From: Hyphomonas sp.
GTDB taxonomy: Bacteria > Pseudomonadota > Alphaproteobacteria > Caulobacterales > Hyphomonadaceae
Length of the DNA: 64,000 bases
Assembly: GCA_017792365.1 (NCBI GenBank)
Contig: CP051229.1
Span: 620,001-684,000 of the forward strand
Direction: 5' to 3'
The position numbers and the translations under genes were made by a program. The notes below the pieces were generated by a model. It was not told where the DNA came from. It saw nothing but the letters and a program-made list of their open reading frames with translations, and did not search any database. Shown piece by piece: positions 45,329 through 54,223 of this stretch. How positions within the stretch are numbered: position 1 is the stretch's first letter; the number at the start of each line of letters is the position of its first letter.

Positions 45329-46153
45329 ATGGAATTCGATCTGGTCGCGATCTGGAATGAACACCAAGGCGTGATCCTGGGATATGCGCTGCGTGCCGTG
45401 GGCGCGCTGCTGGTCTTGATCATCGGGCTCAGGATTGCGGGTTCCATCGCCGGACTGGCGCGACGCCAGATCAATGCGCGCGAGAGCATCGACAAGACGC
45501 TGGGCAGCTTCTTCTCCTCGCTGATTCAGTGGGCGCTGACTGCGGCCGTATTCATCACAGTTCTCAGCGTCTTCGGTGTCGAGGCGACATCGTTCGTAGC
45601 CGTACTCGGCGCGCTCACACTCGCGATCGGCCTCTCCATGCAAGGCGCCCTCGGTAACATAGCCTCGGGAGTCATGATCATGCTCTTCCGGCCTTACAAA
45701 CTGGGCGATTACATAGAAGCTGCAGGCGTTGCGGGGACGGTTAAGGACATCAATCTGTTTCAGACCGTTATGGCGACGCCGGACAATGTGAAGATCATCG
45801 TCCCGAACTCCGAGGGCATTTCGGGCGTGATCAAGAACTTCTCAGGCTATCCGGTACGCCGTTGCGATGTGACCTTCGGCATCGACTACGACGATGACAT
45901 GGACAAGGCGATTGGGATCATCCGGCAAGTCATTGCAGATGACGACAGGATCATGTCCGAACCGGCAGAGCCCTTTGTGAAGGTGACAAATCTCGGAGAC
46001 TCATCCGTCGACATCGCGAGCCGCAGTTGGGTGAAGGCTGAGGATTATTGGGATGTGAAGTTCCACATCACCAAGGCGGTGAAAAAAGCCTTCGACGAAC
46101 AGGGTATCTCTATCCCGTATCCCCACCGGACCATGGTGCAGAAGGCAGGCTAA
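45329..46153 (+). CDS. mscS: Small-conductance mechanosensitive channel MscS
   Basis: Inner-membrane channel that opens on membrane tension to release solutes under hypo-osmotic shock. 274 residues with three predicted helices. The pore-lining TM3 region includes LGALTLAIGLSMQGALGNIA (the Gly/Ala-rich kink), followed by VMIMLFRPYKLGDYIEAAG and the beta domain with VKIIVPNSEGISGVIKNFSG. Length is close to E. coli MscS (286). AAAGGAGA precedes the ATG at 45329. A perfect 12-bp hairpin follows the stop. Confidence 0.95.
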   Translation: MEFDLVAIWNEHQGVILGYALRAVGALLVLIIGLRIAGSIAGLARRQINARESIDKTLGSFFSSLIQWALTAAVFITVLSVFGVEATSFVAVLGALTLAIGLSMQGALGNIASGVMIMLFRPYKLGDYIEAAGVAGTVKDINLFQTVMATPDNVKIIVPNSEGISGVIKNFSGYPVRRCDVTFGIDYDDDMDKAIGIIRQVIADDDRIMSEPAEPFVKVTNLGDSSVDIASRSWVKAEDYWDVKFHITKAVKKAFDEQGISIPYPHRTMVQKAG

Positions 46154-46156
46154 CAG

Positions 46157-46188
46157 AAAAAGGACGCCGCCAGTTTCTGGCGGCGTCC
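46157..46188 (-). terminator. Intrinsic terminator for the small minus-strand gene
   Basis: A perfect 12-bp stem, GGACGCCGCCAG (46162-46173) and CTGGCGGCGTCC (46177-46188), with a TTT loop. On the minus strand it is followed by a run of T (complement of AAAAA at 46157-46161), so it is a Rho-independent terminator for the gene at 46220-46438. On the plus strand, without a T-run, it may only act as a barrier after mscS. Same arm sequence as at 13561-13590. Confidence 0.88.
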
Positions 46189-46219
46189 GTTATGTCTTCG
46201 GCAGTAGGATCGCTCTCGA

Positions 46220-46438
46220 TCAGAAGTCGCCGAAAGCAGTATCGTCAATTTCGTTCCCGTCAGCATCTAGGGTAACGATCCGGGATTCTTCGAATTCGGT
46301 CGTTGCGGATTGCTGCCAATCAAGCTCTTCGTCCTCAGCCGTCGCGTACTCGGCGGCCGATTTCGCGTCTTCAGCTTCGACATCGATGTGATAATCGACG
46401 TAGGCTTCAACGCGCTTTAGCACTTTGAAGGTTGGCAT
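46220..46438 (-). CDS. Small acidic protein, unknown function
   Basis: 72 residues, about a quarter acidic, starting PTFKVLKRVEAYVDYHIDVE and ending IDDTAFGDF. No membrane helix or known domain recognised; the N-terminal half could be a beta-alpha unit. The ATG at 46438 has GAGG about 8 bases upstream and is preferred over a GTG 6 bp further upstream. An intrinsic terminator follows its stop, supporting an independent transcript. Confidence 0.7.
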   Translation of the reverse strand: MPTFKVLKRVEAYVDYHIDVEAEDAKSAAEYATAEDEELDWQQSATTEFEESRIVTLDADGNEIDDTAFGDF

Positions 46439-46619
46439 GTTCACACCTCATGGAAGTCCTGAGTCCGGCTCAGTGATTCTGCCTATGAGTGAATTCGCTG
46501 ATTCTGCAAATGGGCAATATTTGCCGCTGCTTCACGCGTGCGGCGGCGGCGTGTCGCCCAGCGAGTTTTAGCTGCTGTCATTTGATCGTTTGGCTAGAAT
46601 GGACCCACGACGAAGGTAT

Positions 46620-46650
46620 CTGGCTGCTCGACCTCAGGCGGAGCAGCCAG
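46620..46650 (-). terminator. Hairpin downstream of sodB, possible terminator
   Basis: Perfect 10-bp inverted repeat, CTGGCTGCTC (46620-46629) and GAGCAGCCAG (46641-46650), about 12 bp past the sodB stop on the minus strand. No T-run follows, so it is only a likely terminator. The rest of 46439-46619 shows no gene I can support. Confidence 0.55.
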
Positions 46651-46661
46651 ATTGATTCGAT

Positions 46662-47261
46662 CTACTTTGAGTCCGACAGGTTCTGGTTGGCGAAATCCCA
46701 GTTCACCAGATTGTCGAGAAACGTCTCGATGTATTTCGGGCGAGCATTCTGGAAGTCCAGGTAATAGGCGTGCTCCCACACATCCATGGTCAGCAATGGC
46801 GTCACGCCACCCTCGGTGAGGGGCGTCTCCGCATTTGCTGTCTTGCGCACCTCAAGCTTTCCGCCTTTGGACACCAGCCATGCCCAGCCGGAACCGAACT
46901 GCGTCGCGCCCGCTTCGGAGAATGCCTTCCGGAAGCTCTGATAGTCACCGAACGAGTCCTTGATGCCATCCGCAATAGCGCCTGTCGGTTCGCCGCCGCC
47001 GCCCGGCTTCATCGAGTGCCAGTAGAAGGTGTGGTTCCATACCTGGGCCGCGTTGTTGAAGACGCCTGGCTTTGATCCGGCAGAGGCGCGAATGACCTCT
47101 TCAAGCCCGGCGTCGGCCAGGTCTGTTCCGTCGACAAGCTTGTTCAGGTTGTCGACATAGGCTTGGTGATGTTTGCCGTAGTGATAGTTCAGGGTCTCTT
47201 CCGATATGTGCGGGCCGAGCGCATCCCGGGCATAGGGCAGGGCGGGGAGAGTAAATGGCAT
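46662..47261 (-). CDS. sodB: Superoxide dismutase (Fe/Mn family)
   Basis: Converts superoxide to oxygen and hydrogen peroxide. 199 residues from ATG 47261: metal ligands are the His in LNYHYGKHHQAYVDNLN, the His in NHTFYWHSM, and Asp and His in MDVWEHAYYLDFQNARP. FGSGWAWLV is also conserved. The overall look is Fe-type, but metal choice cannot be settled by eye. AAAGGAA precedes the start. Divergent from the phytoene-synthase-like gene, whose start is 50 bp away. Confidence 0.96.
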   Translation of the reverse strand: MPFTLPALPYARDALGPHISEETLNYHYGKHHQAYVDNLNKLVDGTDLADAGLEEVIRASAGSKPGVFNNAAQVWNHTFYWHSMKPGGGGEPTGAIADGIKDSFGDYQSFRKAFSEAGATQFGSGWAWLVSKGGKLEVRKTANAETPLTEGGVTPLLTMDVWEHAYYLDFQNARPKYIETFLDNLVNWDFANQNLSDSK

Positions 47262-47310
47262 GTTGTTTCCTTTCCGGACGGATGTTTGTGCCTGATGCTG
47301 ATGTGTGGTC

Positions 47311-47958
47311 ATGAGCGATAATGCCAAGAGGGTCACTCGTGCAACCGAGGCCGAACTTGATCAGAAACTAAAGCGTCTGGACGAGCCGAGGTGGTTGGCC
47401 TTGCGTTATGCCCCGGATCAGGCGCGTGGAGCGCTCGTGGCGCTATATCTGCTCGATATCGAACTGGCGCGCAGCACGCGCACAAGCGAACCAATGATCG
47501 GGCTGATCCGGCTGCAGTGGTGGCGGGAGCTGATCGAGGCTCTACCCTCAGGCAGGGCTCTGGACAGCCACGAGCTGCTACCTGCTCTCGCAGACCGCGG
47601 GTGGTTAGGAAAGACCGACCCGCTGACCGGTGACCCGGTTCTTTTGGCCCTGATCGACGCATGGGCAGGGTCGATTGATCCGGGGCAGGGAACGTCGTCC
47701 GCGCCCGCGTCAGTGCTGGCGGAGCTCGCGATTGGCCTCTTGCACCCCGAGGCGTCCGCCAGCGACGTCCAGCGGGCAAAGAGCATCGTGACGCGCGAGG
47801 TTCGACCTGCAGGCCATGGTGTGGGAGCGGGGCTCGACCCAAGGATCTGGCCGGCAATTCTTCACGTCGCCGCGCAACGAAAGAACGGTGAACAGGCGGT
47901 TGGTGTCGCCGCACGCCTGAGGGTGCTGCGTGCGATGCTCACGAAACGCTTGCCGTAA
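47311..47958 (+). CDS. Squalene/phytoene synthase-family protein (NDUFAF6-like)
   Basis: 215-residue protein of the squalene/phytoene synthase superfamily. It starts at ATG 47311 (SDNAKRVTRATEAELDQK) and contains RWLALRYAPDQARGALVALY and the motif IGLIRLQWWRELIEAL. The Asp-rich catalytic motifs of true prenyl synthases are not seen, so it is closer to NDUFAF6-type assembly factors (complex I assembly) than to a carotenoid enzyme; that role is inferred. Convergent with trmFO. Confidence 0.75.
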   Translation: MSDNAKRVTRATEAELDQKLKRLDEPRWLALRYAPDQARGALVALYLLDIELARSTRTSEPMIGLIRLQWWRELIEALPSGRALDSHELLPALADRGWLGKTDPLTGDPVLLALIDAWAGSIDPGQGTSSAPASVLAELAIGLLHPEASASDVQRAKSIVTREVRPAGHGVGAGLDPRIWPAILHVAAQRKNGEQAVGVAARLRVLRAMLTKRLP

Positions 47959-47979
47959 CCGGCGGCGCAATTCGCTGGG

Positions 47980-49389
47980 CTAGCTGCTGGCGGGTTCCAG
48001 CTGGCTGACGGATGCCGCCGCCCATTCGTCGAAAGCCTCAAGCGCACGCTGGCTCAACGCACGCTTGCGAAGGCGAGCACGTTCTGCGCCGCGCAAGCGT
48101 TTTCCCGGCGGCCTTGCAACCGGCTTGTCCAGTTCCGGAAATAGCCCAAAGTTCACATTCATCGGCTGGAACGATCCCGAACCGCTCGTGAGATGGCCGC
48201 CAGTGATATGCGAGATCAGCGCGCCATGCGCCGTCGTCGACGGAGGAGGAGCGGCGGGGATGCCGAGCCGCTCGGCTGCGGCGAGCCGTCCAGCGACGAG
48301 CCCCATGGCGGCGCTCTCCACGTATCCCTCAACGCCAGTGATCTGACCGGCAAACCGCAGTCGGGTTTCGGCTTTCAGGCGAAGCTGCTCATCCAGAAGC
48401 CGCGGCGAATTCAGGAAGGTGTTTCGGTGGATGCCGCCCAGTCGTGCAAACCGCGCATTCTGCAATCCCGGGATCATCCGAAAGATGTCGGTCTGAGCGC
48501 CATGCTTCAGTTTGGTCTGGAACCCGACGATGTTCCACAGTGTGCCCAGCTTGTTGTCCTGGCGCAGCTGGACAATGGCGTAGGGCTTCACCTGCGGATT
48601 GTGCGGGTCGGTGAGACCGACAGGCTTCAGCGGTCCGAACCGAAGCGTCTCTTCACCCCTCTGCGCCATCACTTCGATGGGCAGGCAGCCTTCGAAGTAG
48701 GGAGTGCCCTCCCACTCCTTGAACTCGGTCTTCGGACCTTCGTTGAGCGCTTCCACGAAAGCTCGATAGGTCGCCTCGTCCATGGGGCAGTTGATATAGG
48801 CGTCGGTATCTCCGCTGGGGCCGGGCTTGTCGTATCTCGACTGCCGCCAGGCGACATCCATGTCGATCGAGTCCGAATAGACGATAGGGGCGATCGCATC
48901 GAAGAATGAGAGGGCGTCCTCGCCCGTTCGCTGAAGGATCTCCTTGGCGAGCAACTCTGACGTTAGCGGCCCCGTCGCGATAATGACAGACGACCAGTCA
49001 GATGGCGGCCACGTAGAAACCTCGCCATGCGCGATCGTGATCAGAGGGTGGGATCGCAGTGTTTCAGTGATCGCAGCCGAAAACTCGTCGCGATCCACCG
49101 CCAGGGCCGATCCTGCCGGCACCTGGCATCGATCGGCCGCCGAGATGATCAGTCCGCCAGCCTGCCGCATCTCCTGATGAAGCACGCCAACGGCGTTGTG
49201 CTCGTGATCGTCGGACCGGAACGAATTGGAGCAGACGAGTTCAGCGCAGTTTCCCGTGTGGTGTGCGTCGGTGAGCTTCTCCGGGCGCATCTCATGAAGG
49301 ATCACCGGCACGCCCGCCTGAGCCACTTGCCATGCCGCTTCGCTACCCGCCAATCCGGCGCCGATGATGTGCACTGGTTCAAAATTCAT
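47980..49389 (-). CDS. trmFO: Methylenetetrahydrofolate-tRNA (uracil-5-)-methyltransferase TrmFO
   Basis: Flavoenzyme that makes m5U54 in the T-loop of tRNA using methylene-THF. 469 residues: FAD-binding [59 protein letters not shown], and the C-terminal [20 protein letters not shown]. The ATG at 49389 ([10 protein letters not shown]) is chosen; upstream open frame sequence is not family-like. Convergent with the phytoene-synthase-like gene (21 bp). Confidence 0.95.
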   Translation of the reverse strand: MNFEPVHIIGAGLAGSEAAWQVAQAGVPVILHEMRPEKLTDAHHTGNCAELVCSNSFRSDDHEHNAVGVLHQEMRQAGGLIISAADRCQVPAGSALAVDRDEFSAAITETLRSHPLITIAHGEVSTWPPSDWSSVIIATGPLTSELLAKEILQRTGEDALSFFDAIAPIVYSDSIDMDVAWRQSRYDKPGPSGDTDAYINCPMDEATYRAFVEALNEGPKTEFKEWEGTPYFEGCLPIEVMAQRGEETLRFGPLKPVGLTDPHNPQVKPYAIVQLRQDNKLGTLWNIVGFQTKLKHGAQTDIFRMIPGLQNARFARLGGIHRNTFLNSPRLLDEQLRLKAETRLRFAGQITGVEGYVESAAMGLVAGRLAAAERLGIPAAPPPSTTAHGALISHITGGHLTSGSGSFQPMNVNFGLFPELDKPVARPPGKRLRGAERARLRKRALSQRALEAFDEWAAASVSQLEPASS

Positions 49390-49517
49390 GGACAGGTGCA
49401 TACGATACTGAGAAAGAGGGCGGAAGAGGCGCCGCTGAACACAGAGGTATTCTGGCGGCTCGGCCTCGCTGCGGTGAGGCGGCGGCTCGCCGCTGGCGAT
49501 TTGGAGGGTTCTGTTCG

Positions 49518-50330
49518 TTGTCCGTTGATGAGCGTCAAAGCTCTGGTTCAGTCCCAATCGCAGAGTGTGTTCGACAATCCTACCACGTGTTGGCCGAGAA
49601 CTGGTTGCTGTTTCTGCCAGCCGCGCTGGTCGTCGCTTTGGCGGCGATACTGTCAGCCCTGCTTGGCGCTACATCGGGCCTGCAACTCATCTTCAATCTC
49701 GTAGGCCTGCTGGTAGATGCAGCTTTCTCAGCGGTCGTGTTCAGAAAGGTCATGAGCGACCAGTTCCTGCGGCCAGTAGGCTTACGACTTGGCGCTGACG
49801 AGTTTCGGATATTTGCAGTCGGGCTGATGGTGTCAGCCATCTTGGCCATCGCAGCTCTATTGCCGGCTGTGTTCCTGATTACGCGGCTGATCGGGCGCGC
49901 GGGCCTGTCCGAAAGTGAGATGGAGCAGCTGGTCGGCGACCCAGCAGCGTTGTGGGAACTGCTGGCGGACAACATAGCCGTTACCGATGTGGCGCTCGGC
50001 GTTCTCGTTGCTCTCCCTGTGCTTTGGCTGTCCGGCCGGTTGTTCATCTCCGCTGCGGCCACTTTTGGCGAGAAGCGCATCGCCTTTGTCGAGGCATGGC
50101 AATGGAGCAGCGGGAACGGCTGGAGGATTGCTGTATCGCTCCTCCTGGTCGCCATTCCCTTGCTTCTGGCGAACCTGCTTGTCCTGACCGGACCGGTGCA
50201 GATGGGCGCGCAGAATCCGGTGGTCATGTTCGCTGTACTGATAATAGCGGGCACAGGTACAGCGCTACTTCGCATTCCGGTGCTTGCGCTCGGAGCGATC
50301 CTCTATAGCGGTCTGCGACCCCCAACCTGA
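49518..50330 (+). CDS. Multi-helix membrane protein, unknown function
   Basis: 270-residue protein with about six hydrophobic segments (for example [55 protein letters not shown]). The layout resembles glycerophosphoryl diester phosphodiesterase-type or DUF-class membrane proteins without a recognised catalytic motif. Proposed TTG start at 49518; no strong ribosome-binding site seen, so the start is uncertain. Convergent with uvrA (10 bp between the stops). Confidence 0.7.
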   Translation: MSVDERQSSGSVPIAECVRQSYHVLAENWLLFLPAALVVALAAILSALLGATSGLQLIFNLVGLLVDAAFSAVVFRKVMSDQFLRPVGLRLGADEFRIFAVGLMVSAILAIAALLPAVFLITRLIGRAGLSESEMEQLVGDPAALWELLADNIAVTDVALGVLVALPVLWLSGRLFISAAATFGEKRIAFVEAWQWSSGNGWRIAVSLLLVAIPLLLANLLVLTGPVQMGAQNPVVMFAVLIIAGTGTALLRIPVLALGAILYSGLRPPT

Positions 50331-50340
50331 CGCTAATGCG

Positions 50341-53340
50341 TCACGTCACCTCTTTCTTTGAGCGCGACTTTCGAGTGGGTGCTTTTGCCTGCGAGGTTGC
50401 GCGGCGCGCCGCCGGACGTTTCGGCTTTGCGCGTTTCGCCTGTGCCGATCCCTTCTTGGCCTTTTGTCGTGCGGCGCGGTCTTGCTGGCGGGTCAGCGTC
50501 TCTTTCAGGAAGCGGCCGGTCCAACTCGCGTCATTCTCAGAGACCTCTTCCGGGGTCCCGACGGCGACGAGCTCGCCCCCGCCATCCCCACCATCCGGCC
50601 CCAGGTCGATGATCCAGTCCGCCGTTTTGATCACGTCCAGGTTATGCTCGATCACGACCACGGTGTTTCCGTTATCGACGAGCTCGTGCAGCACGACGAG
50701 CAGTGCGCGGACGTCATCGAAGTGAAGGCCGGTGGTCGGCTCATCCAGAATGTACATCGTTCGACCGGTTGCCCGCTTCGACAACTCCTTGGCGAGTTTG
50801 ACGCGCTGGGCTTCGCCGCCAGACAACGTGGTCGCCTGTTGACCAACCTTCACATAACCCAGACCCACCCGGGACAAGGTCTCCATCTTCGAACGGATTG
50901 CAGGCACCGCCGAGAAAAAGGTGCGGGCCTCCTCAACCGTCATATCCAGCACATCCGCAATCGATTTTCCCTTGTACCGCACTTCGAGGGTTTCCCGATT
51001 GTACCGCTCTCCCTTGCAGACATCGCAGGTCACATAGACGTCTGGCAGGAAGTGCATCTCGATCTTAACGACGCCGTCGCCCTGGCAGGCTTCGCAGCGC
51101 CCACCCTTGACGTTGAAGGAAAAGCGGCCGGCCGCATAACCGCGCGCCTTGCTCTCCGGCAGCTGGGTGTACCAGTCACGGATTGGGCCAAATGCGCCGG
51201 TATAGGTCGCAGGATTAGAGCGTGGTGTTCGGCCGATCGGCGACTGATCGATGTCGATGATCTTGTCGAGGTGCTGCGTGCCATCAATCTTCTTGAATGG
51301 AGCTGGCTGCGCGTTCGCGCCATTCAGTTTCCGCGCGAGAGCCTTGTACAGCGTTTCGATGATCAGGGTCGATTTACCGCCGCCAGAGACGCCGGTCACG
51401 CAAGTCAGAGTGCCGAGCGGCACATCGACGCTGACATTCTTCAGATTGTTGCCGGTCGCTCCCGAAATCTTCAGGCTCTTGGTGCGCGTGCCCCATCTGC
51501 GGCGATCTGGGATCGCAATCTTCTCTTCCCCCGAGAGGTATTTCCCGGTGAGGCTGCTGGGGTTTTCGGTGATGTCCTCGGGGCGGCCCTGCGCGACGAT
51601 CTCTCCGCCATGAACCCCTGCGCGCGGCCCCATGTCGATGACATGGTCGGCCGTCAGGATCGCGTCCTCATCATGCTCCACCACAAGGACCGAGTTGCCC
51701 AGGTCACGCAGCCGGCGAAGGGTCTCCAACAGCCGCTCATTGTCGCGCTGGTGCAGGCCGATTGACGGCTCGTCCAGCACGTACAGAACGCCCGACAAAC
51801 CGGATCCAATCTGCGAGGCCAGCCGGATCCGCTGGCTCTCACCGCCAGACAGCGTGCCGGACGACCGGGAGAGCGTGAGGTAATCGAGGCCGACCGCATT
51901 CAGAAACTCGAGACGATCACAGATTTCCTTCAGGATACGCGCTGCAATCTCGTTCTGAGATTTGGTGAGGCTGCCGGGTAATGCCCGGAACCAGTCCAGC
52001 GCGGTCTGTATCGACAGCTGGGCTATCTGTGCGATGTCGGCGTCGGCGATCTTCACGCACAGCGCTTCGGGTCTAAGTCGGGCGCCATGGCACGCCGGGC
52101 AGGGCGCCGCGGTCTGGTATTTGGCGATTTCATCGCGCATCCAGTTGCTTTCAGTTTCCCGAAAGCGCCGCTCAAGGTTGGGTATGACGCCCTCGAACGG
52201 CTTCGTCACTTCATAGCGCCGCATCCCGTCATCGAAAACGAACCGTATCTGACGATCGCCCGAGCCGTTGAGAATGACATCCTGCGTTTTCGCGGGAAGG
52301 TCTGACCAGGCCGTGTCCAGCGAAAAGTCGTAGGCCCCGGCCAGCGCTGACAATTGCTGGGCTTGCAGTGGTGAAGAGGTCTTGCCCCAGGGCGCGATCG
52401 CGCCTTCTGAAAGCGTTGCGTCCGTGTTCGGCACGACAAGCGCCGGATCGACGCCAAGTTGCTCACCCAGACCATCGCACGTCGGACATGCGCCGAATGG
52501 GTTGTTGAATGAGAACAGCCTTGGCTCGATCTCGGGAATGGTGAAACCCGATACCGGGCATGAGAACTTCGCAGAGAACGTGACCCGCTCTGGTTCCGAC
52601 TCCGACTGCTTCGCGCCGGCCATTTCGGCGATCGCGATGCCGTCGGCGAGTTCCAGCGCAGTCTCGAACCCTTCAGCCAGCCGCTGTTCCAGTCCCTCGC
52701 GGATCGCGATCCGATCGACCACGACGTAAATGTCATGTTTCAGCTTCTTGTTGAGCTTCGGCGGGTTCTCAAGCTCGATGTATTCGCCATCGACCTTCGC
52801 GCGCTGGAAACCGCGCTTGAGGAGATCGGCGAACTCTTTCCTGTATTCGCCTTTCCGTCCGCGGATGATCGGCGCGAGCAGGTAGAATTTGGCGCCGTCT
52901 CCCATCGCCATGGCCTGGTCGACCATCTGGGACACGGTCATGCTTTCGATCGGCAACCCGGTTGCCGGAGAATAGGGGATGCCCACGCGCGCCCAAAGCA
53001 GCCGCATGTAGTCGTAGATTTCCGTAACTGTGGCGACGGTGGAGCGGGGATTCCGCGAAGTCGTTTTCTGTTCGATCGAGATCGCCGGTGAGAGCCCTTC
53101 GATGCTGTCGACATCTGGTTTCTGCATTAGCTCCAGAAACTGGCGCGCATATGCAGAGAGTGATTCGACATACCGCCGCTGTCCCTCGGCATAGATCGTG
53201 TCGAACGCGAGCGACGACTTCCCCGATCCAGACAGACCGGTCATGACCACGAGCTGGTTTCGCGGAATATCGACGTCCACGTTCTTGAGATTGTGCTCTC
53301 TGGCGCCGCGAACGCGGATATGCGTCAACTCTGTCGTCAT
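50341..53340 (-). CDS. uvrA: Excinuclease ABC subunit UvrA
   Basis: DNA damage-recognition ATPase of nucleotide excision repair. 999 residues with two ABC modules: Walker [20 protein letters not shown] and [18 protein letters not shown], signatures [18 protein letters not shown] and [15 protein letters not shown], and CxxC zinc modules (CPTCDG, CEACQG, CDVCKG). It is longer than E. coli UvrA (940) mainly because of a lysine/arginine-rich C-terminal tail of about 45 residues (from [14 protein letters not shown] on). Divergent from ssb. Confidence 0.98.
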   Translation of the reverse strand: MTTELTHIRVRGAREHNLKNVDVDIPRNQLVVMTGLSGSGKSSLAFDTIYAEGQRRYVESLSAYARQFLELMQKPDVDSIEGLSPAISIEQKTTSRNPRSTVATVTEIYDYMRLLWARVGIPYSPATGLPIESMTVSQMVDQAMAMGDGAKFYLLAPIIRGRKGEYRKEFADLLKRGFQRAKVDGEYIELENPPKLNKKLKHDIYVVVDRIAIREGLEQRLAEGFETALELADGIAIAEMAGAKQSESEPERVTFSAKFSCPVSGFTIPEIEPRLFSFNNPFGACPTCDGLGEQLGVDPALVVPNTDATLSEGAIAPWGKTSSPLQAQQLSALAGAYDFSLDTAWSDLPAKTQDVILNGSGDRQIRFVFDDGMRRYEVTKPFEGVIPNLERRFRETESNWMRDEIAKYQTAAPCPACHGARLRPEALCVKIADADIAQIAQLSIQTALDWFRALPGSLTKSQNEIAARILKEICDRLEFLNAVGLDYLTLSRSSGTLSGGESQRIRLASQIGSGLSGVLYVLDEPSIGLHQRDNERLLETLRRLRDLGNSVLVVEHDEDAILTADHVIDMGPRAGVHGGEIVAQGRPEDITENPSSLTGKYLSGEEKIAIPDRRRWGTRTKSLKISGATGNNLKNVSVDVPLGTLTCVTGVSGGGKSTLIIETLYKALARKLNGANAQPAPFKKIDGTQHLDKIIDIDQSPIGRTPRSNPATYTGAFGPIRDWYTQLPESKARGYAAGRFSFNVKGGRCEACQGDGVVKIEMHFLPDVYVTCDVCKGERYNRETLEVRYKGKSIADVLDMTVEEARTFFSAVPAIRSKMETLSRVGLGYVKVGQQATTLSGGEAQRVKLAKELSKRATGRTMYILDEPTTGLHFDDVRALLVVLHELVDNGNTVVVIEHNLDVIKTADWIIDLGPDGGDGGGELVAVGTPEEVSENDASWTGRFLKETLTRQQDRAARQKAKKGSAQAKRAKPKRPAARRATSQAKAPTRKSRSKKEVT

Positions 53341-53658
53341 GGTTTCCTGAGCTTCCTCAACGGGTAGAGGCCAGATAGTCCGAACCGGCCCCTACGCGAA
53401 CGCGCGAGCCGATCACTGGTGGCAGTCTGCTGCAACCTGGCGCAGACTCGTAGTGTGGTCGGAGATTGCACTTGGCGACATGCCGTGCAAGAACAAAAGG
53501 GCAACTACGGGTTTCATTTCGAGAATGATGTGGATCACGGGCGTCGCGTCACGTTTCTAGGTTCGCGCCCTCGCTTGCTCGCATGATAACCCGGCTCGGT
53601 GTCAGGAACCGGAACGTCGCAAACGGCGGGGCCGGAGCAGGATTGAATTGGATTGGTC
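53341..53658. promoter_or_regulatory. Divergent uvrA / ssb intergenic region
   Basis: A 318-bp region holding promoters for two DNA-repair genes. A GAAC-N7-CAAC element at 53491-53505 differs by one base from the alphaproteobacterial SOS-type GAAC-N7-GAAC pattern and is only a weak LexA-box candidate. A perfect 7-bp inverted repeat (AGTCTGC / GCAGACT) lies at 53424-53448. No small gene is supported. Confidence 0.45.
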
Positions 53659-54120
53659 ATGGCCGGCTCTGTGAACAAGGTCATTCTGGTAGGGAATCTC
53701 GGCCGGGATCCTGAGATCAAGCAACTGCCGAGTGGCGGGTCGCTGGCCAACCTCTCGATTGCGACATCCGAGTCCTGGCGCGACCGCGGGTCAGGTGAGC
53801 GCAAAGAGAAAACCGAATGGCACCGCGTGGTGATCTTCAGCGAGGGGCTGGTGAGAATCTGCGAACAATACCTCCGCAAGGGGTCAAAGGTGTATCTGGA
53901 GGGGCAACTCGAGACCCGAAAGTGGCAGGACAAGGACGGCAACGACCGTTATTCGACTGAAGTCGTGTTGCGGAACTTCAATTCAAGTCTGCAGATGCTC
54001 GACGGGAAGTCGGAAGGCGGACGAGATAGCGGCGGTGGCGGGCGGTCTGGGTCGTCAGGCGGCGGTGAGCGCGAAGACTTCAGCCGTGGTGACGAATTTA
54101 ACGACGAGATCCCGTTCTAG
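53659..54120 (+). CDS. ssb: Single-stranded DNA-binding protein
   Basis: Binds and protects single-stranded DNA in replication, recombination and repair. 153 residues: OB-fold with [19 protein letters not shown] and [20 protein letters not shown], a glycine/serine-rich linker, and the conserved acidic tip DEIPF that recruits partner proteins. The ATG at 53659 is the natural start. Divergent from uvrA and 103 bp before gyrA. Confidence 0.97.
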   Translation: MAGSVNKVILVGNLGRDPEIKQLPSGGSLANLSIATSESWRDRGSGERKEKTEWHRVVIFSEGLVRICEQYLRKGSKVYLEGQLETRKWQDKDGNDRYSTEVVLRNFNSSLQMLDGKSEGGRDSGGGGRSGSSGGGEREDFSRGDEFNDEIPF

Positions 54121-54223
54121 ACGGTTCCGCTCCAATCGGACAATTTGCCGGCAAGAGAAGGTGGTTTCGGCGCCAGGGCGAAGGCAACCCCCACCAGAAC
54201 GCCTCAAGAAACGAGCATAACGC

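Noticed and set aside
46489-46764. Small plus-strand open frame running into sodB
   Set aside because: It lies antisense to the clear sodB 3' end, has no ribosome-binding site, and no plausible protein features.
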